Assembly (NCBI RefSeq): GCF_004348675.1
Contig: NZ_SMKN01000035.1
Coordinates: 1 to 36,456 of the forward strand
Direction of reading: 5' to 3'
Length of the DNA: 36,456 nt
Origin: Micromonospora sp. KC606
Lineage (GTDB): Bacteria; Actinomycetota; Actinomycetes; Mycobacteriales; Micromonosporaceae
This document shows positions 15,632-23,849 of the stretch, piece after piece; within the stretch, counting starts at the first letter, position 1; every line of letters begins with the position of its first letter. The notes under the pieces were generated by a model. It was not told where the DNA came from and did no database searches. It was given only the letters and a program-made list of their open reading frames with translations. The position numbers were made by a program, and so were the translations under genes.

Positions 15632-15947
15632 CCTCCGGTCGCGGAGAGTGGTAACGCCGGCGGCGAGGCGGTGATTCGTGCCGAGCGTCGACACACCGCG
15701 TCGATTTGGCACCTCACCGAATGTGACAAAGGCCGCATCGGAGGGCCCGTACCTTCTAGGGGGCGCTGCTGCGCGTCCTGTCGATCGGCGTCGGGCTGGC
15801 CTCCGCGCAGGCGGGGGAAGGGCGGTTGCGGGATCTTGGGACCTTCCGTTCGTCGGGAACGGCAACCTGCCGAGATGGGGATCGCGTACGGCGACGGCCC
15901 GGGCGCGGTGATCAGGGAGGGCCCGCAGCCAATGGCTGCGGGCCCTC
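15632..15947 (+). ncRNA. Possible non-coding transcript between asnO and msrA
   Basis: This is most of the 411-nt gap 15550-15960. A plus-strand promoter (15596-15625) leads into DNA with a nested stem: GGTG/CACC (15670-15673 with 15715-15718), GTGCC/GGCAC (15678-15682 with 15708-15712) and inner TCGAC/GTCGA (15688-15692 with 15700-15704). It could end at the hairpin 15917-15947. A 77-codon GTG frame at 15678-15911 has codons unlike local genes (many A/T third positions) and is probably not translated. On the other strand the same structure could be part of a long asnO leader. Confidence 0.3.
15917..15947. terminator. Strong hairpin terminator of msrA
   Basis: GAGGGCCCGCAGCC and GGCTGCGGGCCCTC form a perfect 14-bp stem with loop AAT, 13 nt beyond the msrA stop. 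Its symmetry means it could also stop plus-strand transcription from 15632. Confidence 0.8.
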
Positions 15948-15960
15948 ACCGTCGAGCCGG

Positions 15961-16623
15961 TCAGCCGGCGGTACGGGCCACCCCGACCGGGCAGCTCAGC
16001 CCGTTGGGGCCGTGGGTGCAGTAGCCGTTCGGGTTCTTCGTCGGGGCAAGATACTGCTGGTGGTAGTCCTCGGCGAAGTAGTAGTCGCCGAGCTGCGCGA
16101 TCTCCGTGGTGATCTCGCCCTTGCCGGCGCGGGCCACGATCGGCGCGAACGCGTCCCGGGACGCCTGCGCGGTGGCGAGTTGCTCGTCGGTGGTGGTGTA
16201 GATCGTCGAGCGGTACTGGGTGCCGACGTCGTTGCCCTGGCGCATGCCCTGGGTCGGGTCGTGATTCTCCCAGAAGACCTTGAGCAGGTCCTCGTAGCCG
16301 ATGGTCTGGGGGTCGTGGACGACCTGGACCACCTCGGCGTGCCCGGTGCGGCCCGAGCAGACCTCCTCGTACGTCGGGTTCGGCGTGTAGCCGCCCGCGT
16401 AGCCGACGGAGGTGGTGATCACGCCGGGCAGGGTCCAGAACAGCCGCTCGGCACCCCAGAAACAGCCCATCCCGAAGACCGCGACCTGGGAGCCGGCGGG
16501 GAACGGGCCCTTCAGCGAACTGCCGAGCACCTCGTGCCGGTCGGCGACGGGCATCGCGATCGGGCGGCCGGGCAGGGCCTGCTCCGGACTGACCAGCTCG
16601 GCGTTCATACGGCGCAGGAACAC
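15961..16623 (-). CDS. msrA: Peptide-methionine (S)-S-oxide reductase
   Basis: A 220-aa MsrA. The catalytic Cys54 is in [36 protein letters not shown] and the DYHQQYL segment are family landmarks (quoted in parts of the same chain). A C-terminal Cys pair, [15 protein letters not shown], provides resolving cysteines. It reduces methionine S-sulfoxide in free or protein-bound form, using thioredoxin, in the cytoplasm. GTG at 16623 is supported by AGGAG 7 nt upstream. The long N-terminus (about 45 residues before the core) is common in actinobacterial MsrA. It is monocistronic: terminator downstream and a repeat-bearing 250-nt gap upstream. Confidence 0.94.
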   Translation of the reverse strand: MFLRRMNAELVSPEQALPGRPIAMPVADRHEVLGSSLKGPFPAGSQVAVFGMGCFWGAERLFWTLPGVITTSVGYAGGYTPNPTYEEVCSGRTGHAEVVQVVHDPQTIGYEDLLKVFWENHDPTQGMRQGNDVGTQYRSTIYTTTDEQLATAQASRDAFAPIVARAGKGEITTEIAQLGDYYFAEDYHQQYLAPTKNPNGYCTHGPNGLSCPVGVARTAG

Positions 16624-16680
16624 GGTGGAACTCCTCTCGTACCTCTTCCCGCGTGCAACACCGGCGGGCCCCGCTTCCTT

Positions 16681-16752
16681 ACCCGCCCTGCGACGGATCA
16701 GCCGACCCGCCCTGCGACGGATCAGCCGACCCGCCCTGCGACGGATCAGCCG
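16681..16752. repeat. 24-bp tandem repeat, three exact copies
   Basis: Three identical head-to-tail 24-bp units at 16681-16704, 16705-16728 and 16729-16752, each starting ACCCGCCCTGCG and ending GATCAGCCG. They lie in the 250-nt gap 16624-16873 between msrA and the HIT gene, upstream of msrA. Perfect identity suggests recent expansion by slippage. No gene or clear promoter was found in the rest of the gap. Confidence 0.9.
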
Positions 16753-16873
16753 GCGGGTCCGGGTGCCGAGCCGAATGGGACTCCGTATGCCGCAATCGGC
16801 GGTCTCCCGCCACGGTGATAGCGCGACATGCGGCAGGTCGAGTGGATCATCCGGATTGAGGACGGGACCGGCG

Positions 16874-17287
16874 TCAGCCGAGCGCGGCGGCGACCCGGCC
16901 GGCGTACTCGCGGGCCTCGGCGTCGTCGGTGTAGCGCGTGCGGGGCCAGAAGAAGCCGCGCAGGCCGTCGCCCTTCGTCCGGGGTACGACGTGGGTGTGC
17001 AGGTGCGGCACCGACTGCGAGACCTTGTTGTTCATCGCCACGAACGTGCCGCCCGCGCCCAGGCCGGCCTCCACCGCCACGGCGAGCCTGCGCACCAGGC
17101 CGAAGTAACCGGGAATCGCGGCGGCGGGCAGTTCCGTCAGGGTGACCAGGTGGGTGCGCGGCACGACCAGCACGTGGCCCTTGAACACCGGCCGGGTGTC
17201 CAGGAACGCCACCCCGTCCGGCTCGTCGGCGACGGTGAACGCGGGCACCCCGCCCGCCACGATCCCGCAGAACACGCACCCGCTCAC
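16874..17287 (-). CDS. HIT family protein (nucleotide hydrolase/transferase)
   Basis: A 137-aa histidine-triad protein. The triad is HLHTHVVPR, preceded by the usual [12 protein letters not shown] and an N-terminal CVFC motif (Cys4, Cys7) seen in zinc-binding HIT proteins. HIT proteins hydrolyse nucleoside phosphoramidates or dinucleotides; the precise substrate is not readable. GTG at 17287 is chosen because it gives the normal length and TAGCCT ends 7 nt before it with no ribosome site, suggesting a leaderless message. The frame is open upstream but without family similarity. Confidence 0.88.
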   Translation of the reverse strand: MSGCVFCGIVAGGVPAFTVADEPDGVAFLDTRPVFKGHVLVVPRTHLVTLTELPAAAIPGYFGLVRRLAVAVEAGLGAGGTFVAMNNKVSQSVPHLHTHVVPRTKGDGLRGFFWPRTRYTDDAEAREYAGRVAAALG

Positions 17288-17294
17288 CGAGCCC

Positions 17295-17300
17295 AGGCTA
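17295..17300 (-). promoter_or_regulatory. -10 box for a leaderless HIT transcript
   Basis: TAGCCT on the minus strand ends 7 nt before the GTG at 17287. Confidence 0.4.
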
Positions 17301-17350
17301 GTACGGCCGGCCGCCGCCCTGCCCGCGACGTCATGGTTCGTCGAGATTCG

Positions 17351-17537
17351 CCGAACTGATGAAAGAACGTCGCCGAGATCGGTCAGTTCCGTCTGCTGCG
17401 GCACGCGCGCGGATTGCGGGCGGTGCCAGCGCCGAGGCGTGCGGTCCGGTCGGACCGGGTGGGGTGTCGGATCGACTACAGCACAACGACGAGCCCGGCT
17501 GACAGTTCTTCGGCGGATCCCTGTTCCTACCAGGGAT
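17351..17537. promoter_or_regulatory. Divergent regulatory region with three inverted repeats
   Basis: This covers the core of the 382-nt gap 17288-17669 between the HIT and poly-gamma-glutamate hydrolase genes. It holds CCGAACTGA/TCAGTTCCG (17351-17359 with 17383-17391, one mismatch), a perfect 16-bp palindrome CGGTCCGGTCGGACCG (17442-17457) and ATCCCTG/CAGGGAT with a 7-nt loop (17517-17537). They could be operators or mRNA hairpins. No coding sequence and no clear -35/-10 pair was found. Confidence 0.35.
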
Positions 17538-17669
17538 TCATCTGTCCGGGGCATCGCAGACGACGGGCGGGCCGGCGTCGAAATCTCGTCGCGGCCTGGA
17601 TCGGAGCAGTGACACGGTGTGTACGCCCGACCCGGGCGGCACCCCGATCCACACTGGAGGAGACACCTC

Positions 17670-18497
17670 ATGAGCACCAGCAGGCGAACGGTCCTCGGCA
17701 TGATCGCCACCGCGGCCGTAGCCGGACCCCTCGTCGGACTGTCCCAGCCGACGCCCGCGTTCGCGGCCGACCTGTACGACTCCAACACCGATCTCTACTC
17801 CGACCCGAACCTGGCCGAGGGCGTCGACTACGCCCGCCGCTACCGCCGGCATCCCCAGTTCGACAACTCCGACGCCGGGCCGAACCCGTTCCCCCGTACG
17901 GCGATCATCGCGCCGCACGGCGGCGGGATCGAGGCCGGCACCTCGGAGCTGTGCCTGGCCATCGCGGGATACCACCCGGCGACACTGGCCGCGACCCCGC
18001 CCGCCGGACCCACCTGCGACTACTGGATGTTCGAAGGGATCCGCTCCACGGGCAACGGCGACCTGCACGTCACCGCCACGCACTGCGACGACGTGCCCGC
18101 CATGTCGGTGGCGGCCGGGGCGCTGAACGTGGTCGCGCTGCACGGCTGTACCCCCGGCACGGCGGGCCTGCCCGCGAACACCCAGGCGGTGGCGGTCGGC
18201 GGACGCAACGCCGCGTTCCGGACGCGGCTGGTCAATGCCTTCCAGGCAGCCGGGTTCACCGCCTTCGACGCAACCGGCATCCCGGCGCTCGCCGGCACCG
18301 CGACGGACAACATCGTCAACCGGACGCTGCTCGGCATGGGTGCCCAGTTGGAGATCACCACCCCGCTCCGGTCGGCGATGTTCGGCACCAACACCCGACC
18401 GCAGCGCAAGAACACCACCAACCAGGTGTTCTGGGACTTCGTGGCGGCGACGCGGCTGGCGATCGCGCAAACCGAGGCGACCCAGCCAATCCTCTGA
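17670..18497 (+). CDS. Exported poly-gamma-glutamate hydrolase family protein
   Basis: A 275-aa protein with a twin-arginine signal (TSRRTVLG, hydrophobic core, cleavage near AFA-AD at about residue 33). The mature part matches the DUF867/PghP zinc hydrolase family: APHGGGIEAGTSE (His83, Glu88), LHVTATHCDD (His133, His138) and VALHGC (His158) are the likely metal and active-site residues. PghP enzymes, first known from Bacillus phages, cut gamma-glutamyl bonds in capsular poly-gamma-glutamate. Here it would act outside the cell, as a nutrient scavenger or in competition with capsulated bacteria (inference). ATG at 17670 follows GGAGGAGACACC. A terminator follows at 18549. Confidence 0.85.
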   Translation: MSTSRRTVLGMIATAAVAGPLVGLSQPTPAFAADLYDSNTDLYSDPNLAEGVDYARRYRRHPQFDNSDAGPNPFPRTAIIAPHGGGIEAGTSELCLAIAGYHPATLAATPPAGPTCDYWMFEGIRSTGNGDLHVTATHCDDVPAMSVAAGALNVVALHGCTPGTAGLPANTQAVAVGGRNAAFRTRLVNAFQAAGFTAFDATGIPALAGTATDNIVNRTLLGMGAQLEITTPLRSAMFGTNTRPQRKNTTNQVFWDFVAATRLAIAQTEATQPIL

Positions 18498-18548
18498 CCC
18501 ACGATCCGGCGCCACCCGCCGCGTGGGACACCGGATGCGGACCTGGCA

Positions 18549-18584
18549 CGGGCGCAGCACGTTCGTCCGAACGTGCTGCGCCCG
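18549..18584 (+). terminator. 17-bp perfect hairpin terminator
   Basis: CGGGCGCAGCACGTTCG and CGAACGTGCTGCGCCCG flank a TC loop, 51 nt after the poly-gamma-glutamate hydrolase stop. This is one of the strongest stems in the window; it separates that gene from metB. Confidence 0.85.
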
Positions 18585-18662
18585 TCACCGCTCCAGGGTC
18601 TGTTGCGGAAGTGTGGATGCGACCCGCGCCCGGGTTCCACCGACTGGGACGCCGGGTAGGAC

Positions 18663-18668
18663 TAACGT
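18663..18668 (+). promoter_or_regulatory. -10 box for a leaderless metB transcript
   Basis: TAACGT ends 7 nt before the ATG at 18676; no ribosome site intervenes. Confidence 0.45.
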
Positions 18669-18675
18669 TCCCGTC

Positions 18676-19818
18676 ATGAACCACGGCTTCGAGACGCTCG
18701 CCATCCACGCCGGCCAGGACCCCGAGGCCCGCACCGGCGCGGTGATCCCACCGATCTACCAGACCAGCACCTACGCCCAGGACGCCGTTGGCGCACCCCG
18801 GCAGGGTTACGAGTACAGCCGCTCCGGCAACCCCACCCGCGACGCGTTGCAGGAGTGCCTGGCCGCGCTGGAGGGCGGCCGGGTGGGGCTGGCCTTCGCC
18901 AGCGGCCTGGCCGCCGAGGACACCCTGCTGCGCGCCGTATGCGCGCCGGGCGACCACGTGGTCATCCCGGACGACGCGTACGGCGGCACGTACCGGCTCT
19001 TCGCCCGGGTCGCCGAGCGGTGGGGGTTGGCGTACACCCCGGCGAAGGTCTCCGACCCGGACGCCGTGCGGGCCGTGATCCGGCCCGGCAGCACGAGGAT
19101 CGTCTGGGTGGAGACGCCGACGAACCCGCTGCTCGGCATCGCCGACATCGCCACCCTCGCCGCCGTGGCGCACGACGCCGGAGCGCTGCTGGTGGTCGAC
19201 AACACCTTCGCCTCGCCGTACCTGCAGCAGCCGATCGCGCACGGCGCGGACGTGGTGGTCCACTCCACCACCAAGTACGTCGGCGGCCACTCGGACGTGG
19301 TCGGCGGCGCGCTGGTCGTGGCCGACGCCGGCCTCGGCGACGAGCTGCGTTACCACCAGAACGCGATGGGCGCGGTCAACGGCCCGTTCGACGCCTGGCT
19401 GACCCTGCGCGGCGTCAAGACCCTCGGGGTACGCATGGACCGGCACTGCGACAACGCCGAACGGATCGCCGCGTACCTGGAGGGGCACCCGAAGGTCGCC
19501 CAGGTCCTCTACCCCGGCCTGCCCGCGCACCCGGGCCACGAGGTTGCCGCCAAGCAGATGCGCCGGTTCGGCGGCATGATCTCGTTCCGGGTCACCGGCG
19601 GCGAGGAGCACGCGGTGGGGATCTGCAACCGGGCCAAGCTGTTCGTGCTCGCCGAGTCGCTCGGCGGGGTGGAGTCCCTGATCGAGCATCCGGGCCGGAT
19701 GACACACGCAAGTGTTGCCGGCTCGCCGCTTGAAGTTCCCGGCGATCTCGTGCGACTGTCTGTCGGCATCGAGACGGTCGACGATCTGCTCGCCGATCTG
19801 GAGCAGGCGCTGGGCTGA
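18676..19818 (+). CDS. metB: Cystathionine gamma-synthase/lyase family PLP enzyme
   Basis: A 380-aa Cys/Met-metabolism PLP enzyme starting with the family pattern GFETLAIHAGQ. PLP-binding Lys200 is in VVHSTTKYVGGHSD; YSRSGNPTR, the cofactor-phosphate loop FASGLAAEDT and VETPTNP are also typical. It makes cystathionine from an activated homoserine and cysteine, or cleaves it; synthase and lyase are hard to separate by sequence. The position between cbs and greA matches mycobacterial metB, which supports the name. The start is set by the family N-terminus and the -10 box 7 nt upstream. The amidase gene begins 22 nt downstream, likely in the same transcript. Confidence 0.9.
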   Translation: MNHGFETLAIHAGQDPEARTGAVIPPIYQTSTYAQDAVGAPRQGYEYSRSGNPTRDALQECLAALEGGRVGLAFASGLAAEDTLLRAVCAPGDHVVIPDDAYGGTYRLFARVAERWGLAYTPAKVSDPDAVRAVIRPGSTRIVWVETPTNPLLGIADIATLAAVAHDAGALLVVDNTFASPYLQQPIAHGADVVVHSTTKYVGGHSDVVGGALVVADAGLGDELRYHQNAMGAVNGPFDAWLTLRGVKTLGVRMDRHCDNAERIAAYLEGHPKVAQVLYPGLPAHPGHEVAAKQMRRFGGMISFRVTGGEEHAVGICNRAKLFVLAESLGGVESLIEHPGRMTHASVAGSPLEVPGDLVRLSVGIETVDDLLADLEQALG

Positions 19819-19840
19819 CCGCGGGCTGGGGAGGGTGGCC

Positions 19841-21244
19841 GTGCAGGACATCATGCCGACCTGGGTGGGGGCGACCGCCAAGCAGATCGCCCGGGGCGTA
19901 CGGCGGGGCGACGTCTCCGCCACCCAGGTCGTCGCCGACCACCTGGACCACGTCGACCGGGCCGACGCCGAGTTGGCTGCGTTCCGCGTGGTCCGGGGCG
20001 GGGAGGCGGTCACCGAGGCGGAGAAGGTCGACGAGCAGGAGGATCTGGCCAACCTGCCGCTGGCCGGTGTTCCCGTCGCGGTCAAGGAGAACACCGCCGT
20101 CGCCGGCCTGCCGACCTGGAACGGGTCGGCGGCGGTGCGTACCGGCGTCGCCGAGGCCGACCACGAGGTGGTGCGCCGGCTGCGCGGCGCGGGCGCGGTG
20201 ATCCTCGGGGTGACCCGGATGCCGGAGCTCGGCCTCTGGGGGATCACCGACGACGAGTCGGCGATCACCCGCAACCCGTGGGATCTTCGCCGGACCCCGG
20301 GTGGCTCCTCGGGAGGGGCAGCCGCCGCGGTGGCCGCCGGGCTGGTGCCGATCGCGCACGGCAACGACGGTCTCGGCTCGATCCGTATCCCGGCGGCCTG
20401 CTGCGGCCTGGTCGGCCTCAAGCCGGGCCGGGGTGTCGTGCCGTGCCAGCTCGGCGCGGAGGACTGGTTCGGCCTCACCGAGCACGGCATGCTCACCACC
20501 ACCGTCGCCGACGCCGCCGTCGGATTCCAGGTGCTCGCCGGCCGCCCCCAGGAGAAGCTGGTCCCGCCGCCACGGCTGCGGGTGGGCGTGTCGCTGCGTT
20601 CCCCGGTGCGGGGCGTCTCTCCGGACGCGTCGAACCGGGACGCGGTCGCCTCCGCCGGCCGGCTGCTGGCCGCCGCCGGGCACGACACCGTCCCCGCCGA
20701 CCCGGTCTACCCGACGGCACTCGGCCTCCAGGGCATCGTCACCTGGCTCGCCGCGGCCGCCGCCGACGTGCGTGCCGCCGGCGTGTCGCCGCGCCACCTC
20801 CAGCGGCGCAGCCGCCGGCACGTCGCGCTGGGCGAGTGGGCACAGCGCCGGGGGTACGTGCGGGAGGCCGAGCGGGCCGCCTGGCGGGAACGATCCATCG
20901 GCTTCTTCGCCGACCACTCGGTGGACCTGCTGCTCACCCCGGCGCTGGCCGGGCTGCCGCCGGAGGCCACCGACTGGTCGAGCCGGTCGTGGCTGGCGAA
21001 CATGAAGGCCAACATCCGGTACGCGCCGTACGCCGCGCCGTGGAACATCGCCGGCCTGCCGTCGATCGTGGTGCCGGTGGGCCGGCGTCCGGAAGGGCTG
21101 CCGGTCGCCGTCCAGCTCATCGGCCCGCCCGGCTCGGAGCTGCTGCTGCTCGGCGTGGCGGGGCAGTTCGAGATGCAGGCCCCCTGGGTCCGGCACGCCC
21201 CCGGCTACCCGCGCGTCGGCTCGGCCTCGCCGACCGCCGCATGA
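19841..21244 (+). CDS. Amidase signature family hydrolase
   Basis: A 467-aa amidase with the Ser-cisSer-Lys triad: Lys in VAVKENTAV, cis-Ser in GGSSGGAAAAVAAG, and nucleophile Ser in NDGLGSIRIPAACCGLVGLKPG. The strand before the nucleophile reads DGLGS where DGGGS is usual. It hydrolyses an unknown amide. GatA is unlikely because gatB and gatC are absent and the motif spacing is that of stand-alone amidases. GTG at 19841 follows GGGGAGGG by 5 nt; an in-frame GTG at 19835 and ATG at 19853 are alternatives. It lies directly behind metB. Confidence 0.88.
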   Translation: MQDIMPTWVGATAKQIARGVRRGDVSATQVVADHLDHVDRADAELAAFRVVRGGEAVTEAEKVDEQEDLANLPLAGVPVAVKENTAVAGLPTWNGSAAVRTGVAEADHEVVRRLRGAGAVILGVTRMPELGLWGITDDESAITRNPWDLRRTPGGSSGGAAAAVAAGLVPIAHGNDGLGSIRIPAACCGLVGLKPGRGVVPCQLGAEDWFGLTEHGMLTTTVADAAVGFQVLAGRPQEKLVPPPRLRVGVSLRSPVRGVSPDASNRDAVASAGRLLAAAGHDTVPADPVYPTALGLQGIVTWLAAAAADVRAAGVSPRHLQRRSRRHVALGEWAQRRGYVREAERAAWRERSIGFFADHSVDLLLTPALAGLPPEATDWSSRSWLANMKANIRYAPYAAPWNIAGLPSIVVPVGRRPEGLPVAVQLIGPPGSELLLLGVAGQFEMQAPWVRHAPGYPRVGSASPTAA

Positions 21245-21345
21245 TCGTCCGGTTTCTGCCCTATGCCGCGCCCGGCTGAGCTGACCACGCCGGCGCCGGT
21301 CGGTGCGGGGACGGCGTTTCCGCAGGCGGGTGGCACGATCGGGGC

Positions 21346-22566
21346 ATGACGGAACTGGTCGGTCTCGCCGACGTACGGGCCGCGCGGGAACTGCTCGCCG
21401 GCGTCACCCGGACCACCCCGCTGGAACCGTCCCGGCCGCTGAGCGCCGCGCTGGGTGGCCCGGTCTGGCTCAAGTGCGAGAACGTGCAGCGCGCCGGGTC
21501 GTACAAGGTGCGGGGCGCGTACGTGCGGATCTCGCGGCTGTCGGCCGACGAGCGGGCCCGTGGGGTGGTCGCCGCGAGCGCCGGCAACCACGCCCAGGGG
21601 GTGGCGCTCGCCGCCGGGCTGGTCGGCACCGATGCCACGGTCTTCATGCCGGTCAACGCGCCGCTGCCGAAGGTGGCCGCCACCAAGGGGTACGGCGCGC
21701 AGGTCGAGCTGGCCGGCAACACCGTCGACGAGTCGCTGGTGGTGGCGCAGGCCTTCGCCGAGCGGACCGGGGCGGTGCTGATCCACCCGTTCGACCACCG
21801 CGACGTGATCGCCGGCCAGGGCACGGTGGCGCTTGAGATCCTCGAACAGTGCCCGGAGGTGCGGACCATCGTGACCGGGGTCGGCGGCGGTGGTCTGATC
21901 TCGGGGATCGCGGTGACGGCCAAGGCGTTGCGCCCCGACGTGCGGGTGGTCGGGGTCCAGGCGGCGAGCGCCGCCGCCTTCCCGCTCTCGTTGCGGGCCG
22001 GTGCGCCGGTACGCCTGCCGGCGTTCTCCACCATCGCCGACGGCATAGCCGTCGGCCGGCCCGGCGAGATCACGTTCGACCACGTCCGGACGCTCGTCGA
22101 CGAGATCGTCACGGTCTCCGAGGAGGACATCTCGCGTGCGCTGCTGATGCTGCTGGAGCGGGGCAAGCAGGTGGTGGAGCCGGCCGGCGCGGTCGGCGTG
22201 GCCGCCCTGCTGGCCGGGGCGGTCGAGGTGACGACCCCGGTGGTCGCGGTGCTCTCCGGCGGCAACATCGACCCGCTGCTGATGATGCGGGTGATCGAGC
22301 ACGGTCTGGCCGCCGCCGGACGGTACCTGCGGGTGTCCGTCCGGTGCCCGGACCGGCCCGGCCAGCTCGCCGCGCTGCTCGCCGAGATCGCCGAGCACCG
22401 GGCGAACGTGGTGGACGTGGAGCACCAGCGAGCCAACCCGCACCTGCGGCTGGGCGAGGTCGAGGTGGCGTTGTCGGTGGAGACCCGGGGCGTCGAACAC
22501 TCCGACACGCTGATCAGCGCGCTTCGGGCCAGCGGCTACCAGGTGGTCTTCGCGCCCGAGGCGTGA
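21346..22566 (+). CDS. ilvA: Threonine ammonia-lyase (threonine deaminase)
   Basis: A 406-aa PLP enzyme converting threonine to 2-oxobutanoate, the first step to isoleucine or in threonine catabolism. PLP Lys54 is in GSYKVRGA, followed by ASAGNHAQG and the phosphate loop GVGGGGLISG. Residues from about 325 form one ACT domain (RYLRVSVRCPDRPGQLAALL), so it is the short, single-ACT form. No strong ribosome site is present; GGGGC just before the ATG is weak. A hairpin terminator follows 36 nt after the stop. With metB and cbs it makes this a sulfur and 2-oxobutanoate amino-acid region. Confidence 0.92.
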   Translation: MTELVGLADVRAARELLAGVTRTTPLEPSRPLSAALGGPVWLKCENVQRAGSYKVRGAYVRISRLSADERARGVVAASAGNHAQGVALAAGLVGTDATVFMPVNAPLPKVAATKGYGAQVELAGNTVDESLVVAQAFAERTGAVLIHPFDHRDVIAGQGTVALEILEQCPEVRTIVTGVGGGGLISGIAVTAKALRPDVRVVGVQAASAAAFPLSLRAGAPVRLPAFSTIADGIAVGRPGEITFDHVRTLVDEIVTVSEEDISRALLMLLERGKQVVEPAGAVGVAALLAGAVEVTTPVVAVLSGGNIDPLLMMRVIEHGLAAAGRYLRVSVRCPDRPGQLAALLAEIAEHRANVVDVEHQRANPHLRLGEVEVALSVETRGVEHSDTLISALRASGYQVVFAPEA

Positions 22567-22602
22567 CACCCGACGGCACCACGTCTCGGCGTACGCGATG
22601 TC

Positions 22603-22629
22603 CCCGCCGGGCCGCGAAGACCCGGCGGG
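22603..22629. terminator. Bidirectional terminator between ilvA and greA
   Basis: CCCGCCGGG (22603-22611) and CCCGGCGGG (22621-22629) form a 9-bp stem with a 9-nt loop in the 70-nt gap between the convergent genes. Confidence 0.7.
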
Positions 22630-22636
22630 CTCTGCC

Positions 22637-23137
22637 TCAGCCGGTGAAGGGCTCGAAGCTGACGATTGTCACCTTGATGTCGGCGCCGCTGGGCGCCGTG
22701 TAGGTGCAGGCCTGGCCGGCGCGACCACCCAGGATCGCCCTGCCGAGCGCCGACTCGGGGCTGTAGACGGTCAGGTCGGTGGTGGAGGCGACCTCGCGCG
22801 AGCCGAGCAGGAACGTCTCGGTGTCGTCGGTGTCGTCGTCGAAGTAGATCGTCACGACCATGCCCGGAGCCACCGCGTCGGCGGTCGGCGCCTCGCCGAC
22901 CTGGGCGGTGCGGAGCAGTTCCTTGAGGTAGAGGATGCGTCCCTCGGCCTTGCCCTGCTCCTCGCGGGCGGCGTGGTAGCCACCGTTCTCCCGCAGGTCA
23001 CCTTCCTCGCGCCGGGCGTTGATCTCGGCGGCGATGACCGGCCGGTTGGCGATCAGCTCGTCGAGCTCGGCCTGGAGGCGGTCGTACGCGTCCTGGGACA
23101 GCCAGGTGGCGGGCGCCTCTTTGCCGTTCGTGGACAC
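22637..23137 (-). CDS. greA: Transcription elongation factor GreA
   Basis: A 166-aa GreA. The N-terminal coiled coil holds [16 protein letters not shown] and the tip motif [18 protein letters not shown] with its acidic residues that stimulate RNA cleavage by backtracked RNA polymerase; the C-terminal domain ends in [16 protein letters not shown] and the beta-sheet. GTG at 23137 is supported by GAGGAG 8 nt upstream and normal length; the open frame upstream has no GreA similarity. The gap before it (23138-23280) contains a tandem AGTTACCA pair (23177-23192). The neighbourhood (metB, greA, DUF4307, mca) is the mycobacterial one. Confidence 0.95.
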   Translation of the reverse strand: MSTNGKEAPATWLSQDAYDRLQAELDELIANRPVIAAEINARREEGDLRENGGYHAAREEQGKAEGRILYLKELLRTAQVGEAPTADAVAPGMVVTIYFDDDTDDTETFLLGSREVASTTDLTVYSPESALGRAILGGRAGQACTYTAPSGADIKVTIVSFEPFTG

Positions 23138-23280
23138 AGGGCGTTCTCCTCGGTTGTGCGGACTGGCTGACAGGTGAGTTACCAAGTTACCAGCGCGGCA
23201 CACACCCGCGGGTCTTCGATCACCACAGGACAAGCCGTGCGAACCGGGCAACCTCGGACGTCAACCCTGTTGAGGGGCGC

Positions 23281-23715
23281 TCATCCGGCGGGTCGACAGC
23301 GGAGCACCTCACCGATGAACGGACGGGCGGTGGTGGCGATCCGGTGCCGGACGTTGAGGTGCCGCTCGCCCGGCGCGGCGGCGACCGGCACCTCGACGCG
23401 GCCCACCTCGGCGCCGTCGTGCGAGCGGGCACGCAGCAGGCAGACCGCTGATCCGCCCGCCGGCACCGTCACCCGGAAGTCGACCCGTACCCCGGTGTCG
23501 GTGACCTCGGCGTAGGTGATCATCTGGGCGTCGTAGTTCGGGTCGCCGTAGCGGGCGTAGAGCTGGGTGGCGGCCAGGACCAGCACGCCCGCCAGGGCGG
23601 CCACCAGCACCCCCACCAGCACCGGCCGGCGGCGGCCGGGTTCCCGGCGGCGTCCGTACCGGCCCGGCGGGAACACCGGCGCGCCCGGCGGAACTGTGGT
23701 GTGCGTCTCGGTCAC
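23281..23715 (-). CDS. DUF4307 membrane protein
   Basis: A 144-aa protein: a Pro/Arg-rich cytoplasmic N-terminus (PPGRYGRRRE), one transmembrane segment at about residues 35-53 (VLVGVLVAALAGVLVLAAT), and an extracytoplasmic beta-rich domain of about 90 residues. This is the DUF4307 architecture (Rv1081c type), conserved beside mca in actinobacteria; its function is unknown. GTG at 23715 follows AGGAG at 10 nt and gives the usual family start; a longer frame to 23781 lacks a ribosome site. It is divergent from mca across 134 nt. Confidence 0.85.
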   Translation of the reverse strand: MTETHTTVPPGAPVFPPGRYGRRREPGRRRPVLVGVLVAALAGVLVLAATQLYARYGDPNYDAQMITYAEVTDTGVRVDFRVTVPAGGSAVCLLRARSHDGAEVGRVEVPVAAAPGERHLNVRHRIATTARPFIGEVLRCRPAG

Positions 23716-23849
23716 CGGTGGCTGTCTCCTGACGTCGTTGTCGGTGGCATCGGCAAGAATGGCAGGGTTCCATTTCCGCACCGTTCCCGGTCAAGGATGA
23801 CAGGTCCACCGCCGGGGCTCGCCGGTGACACAGACGAGGAGCGCCCCAG

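Noticed and set aside
15678..15911. 77-codon GTG reading frame as a protein gene
   Set aside because: Codon third positions are far less G/C-biased than in neighbouring genes, and the sequence is structured; kept only as part of a possible RNA.
16681..16752. CRISPR array
   Set aside because: The units are contiguous with no spacers, there are only three, and no cas genes are present.
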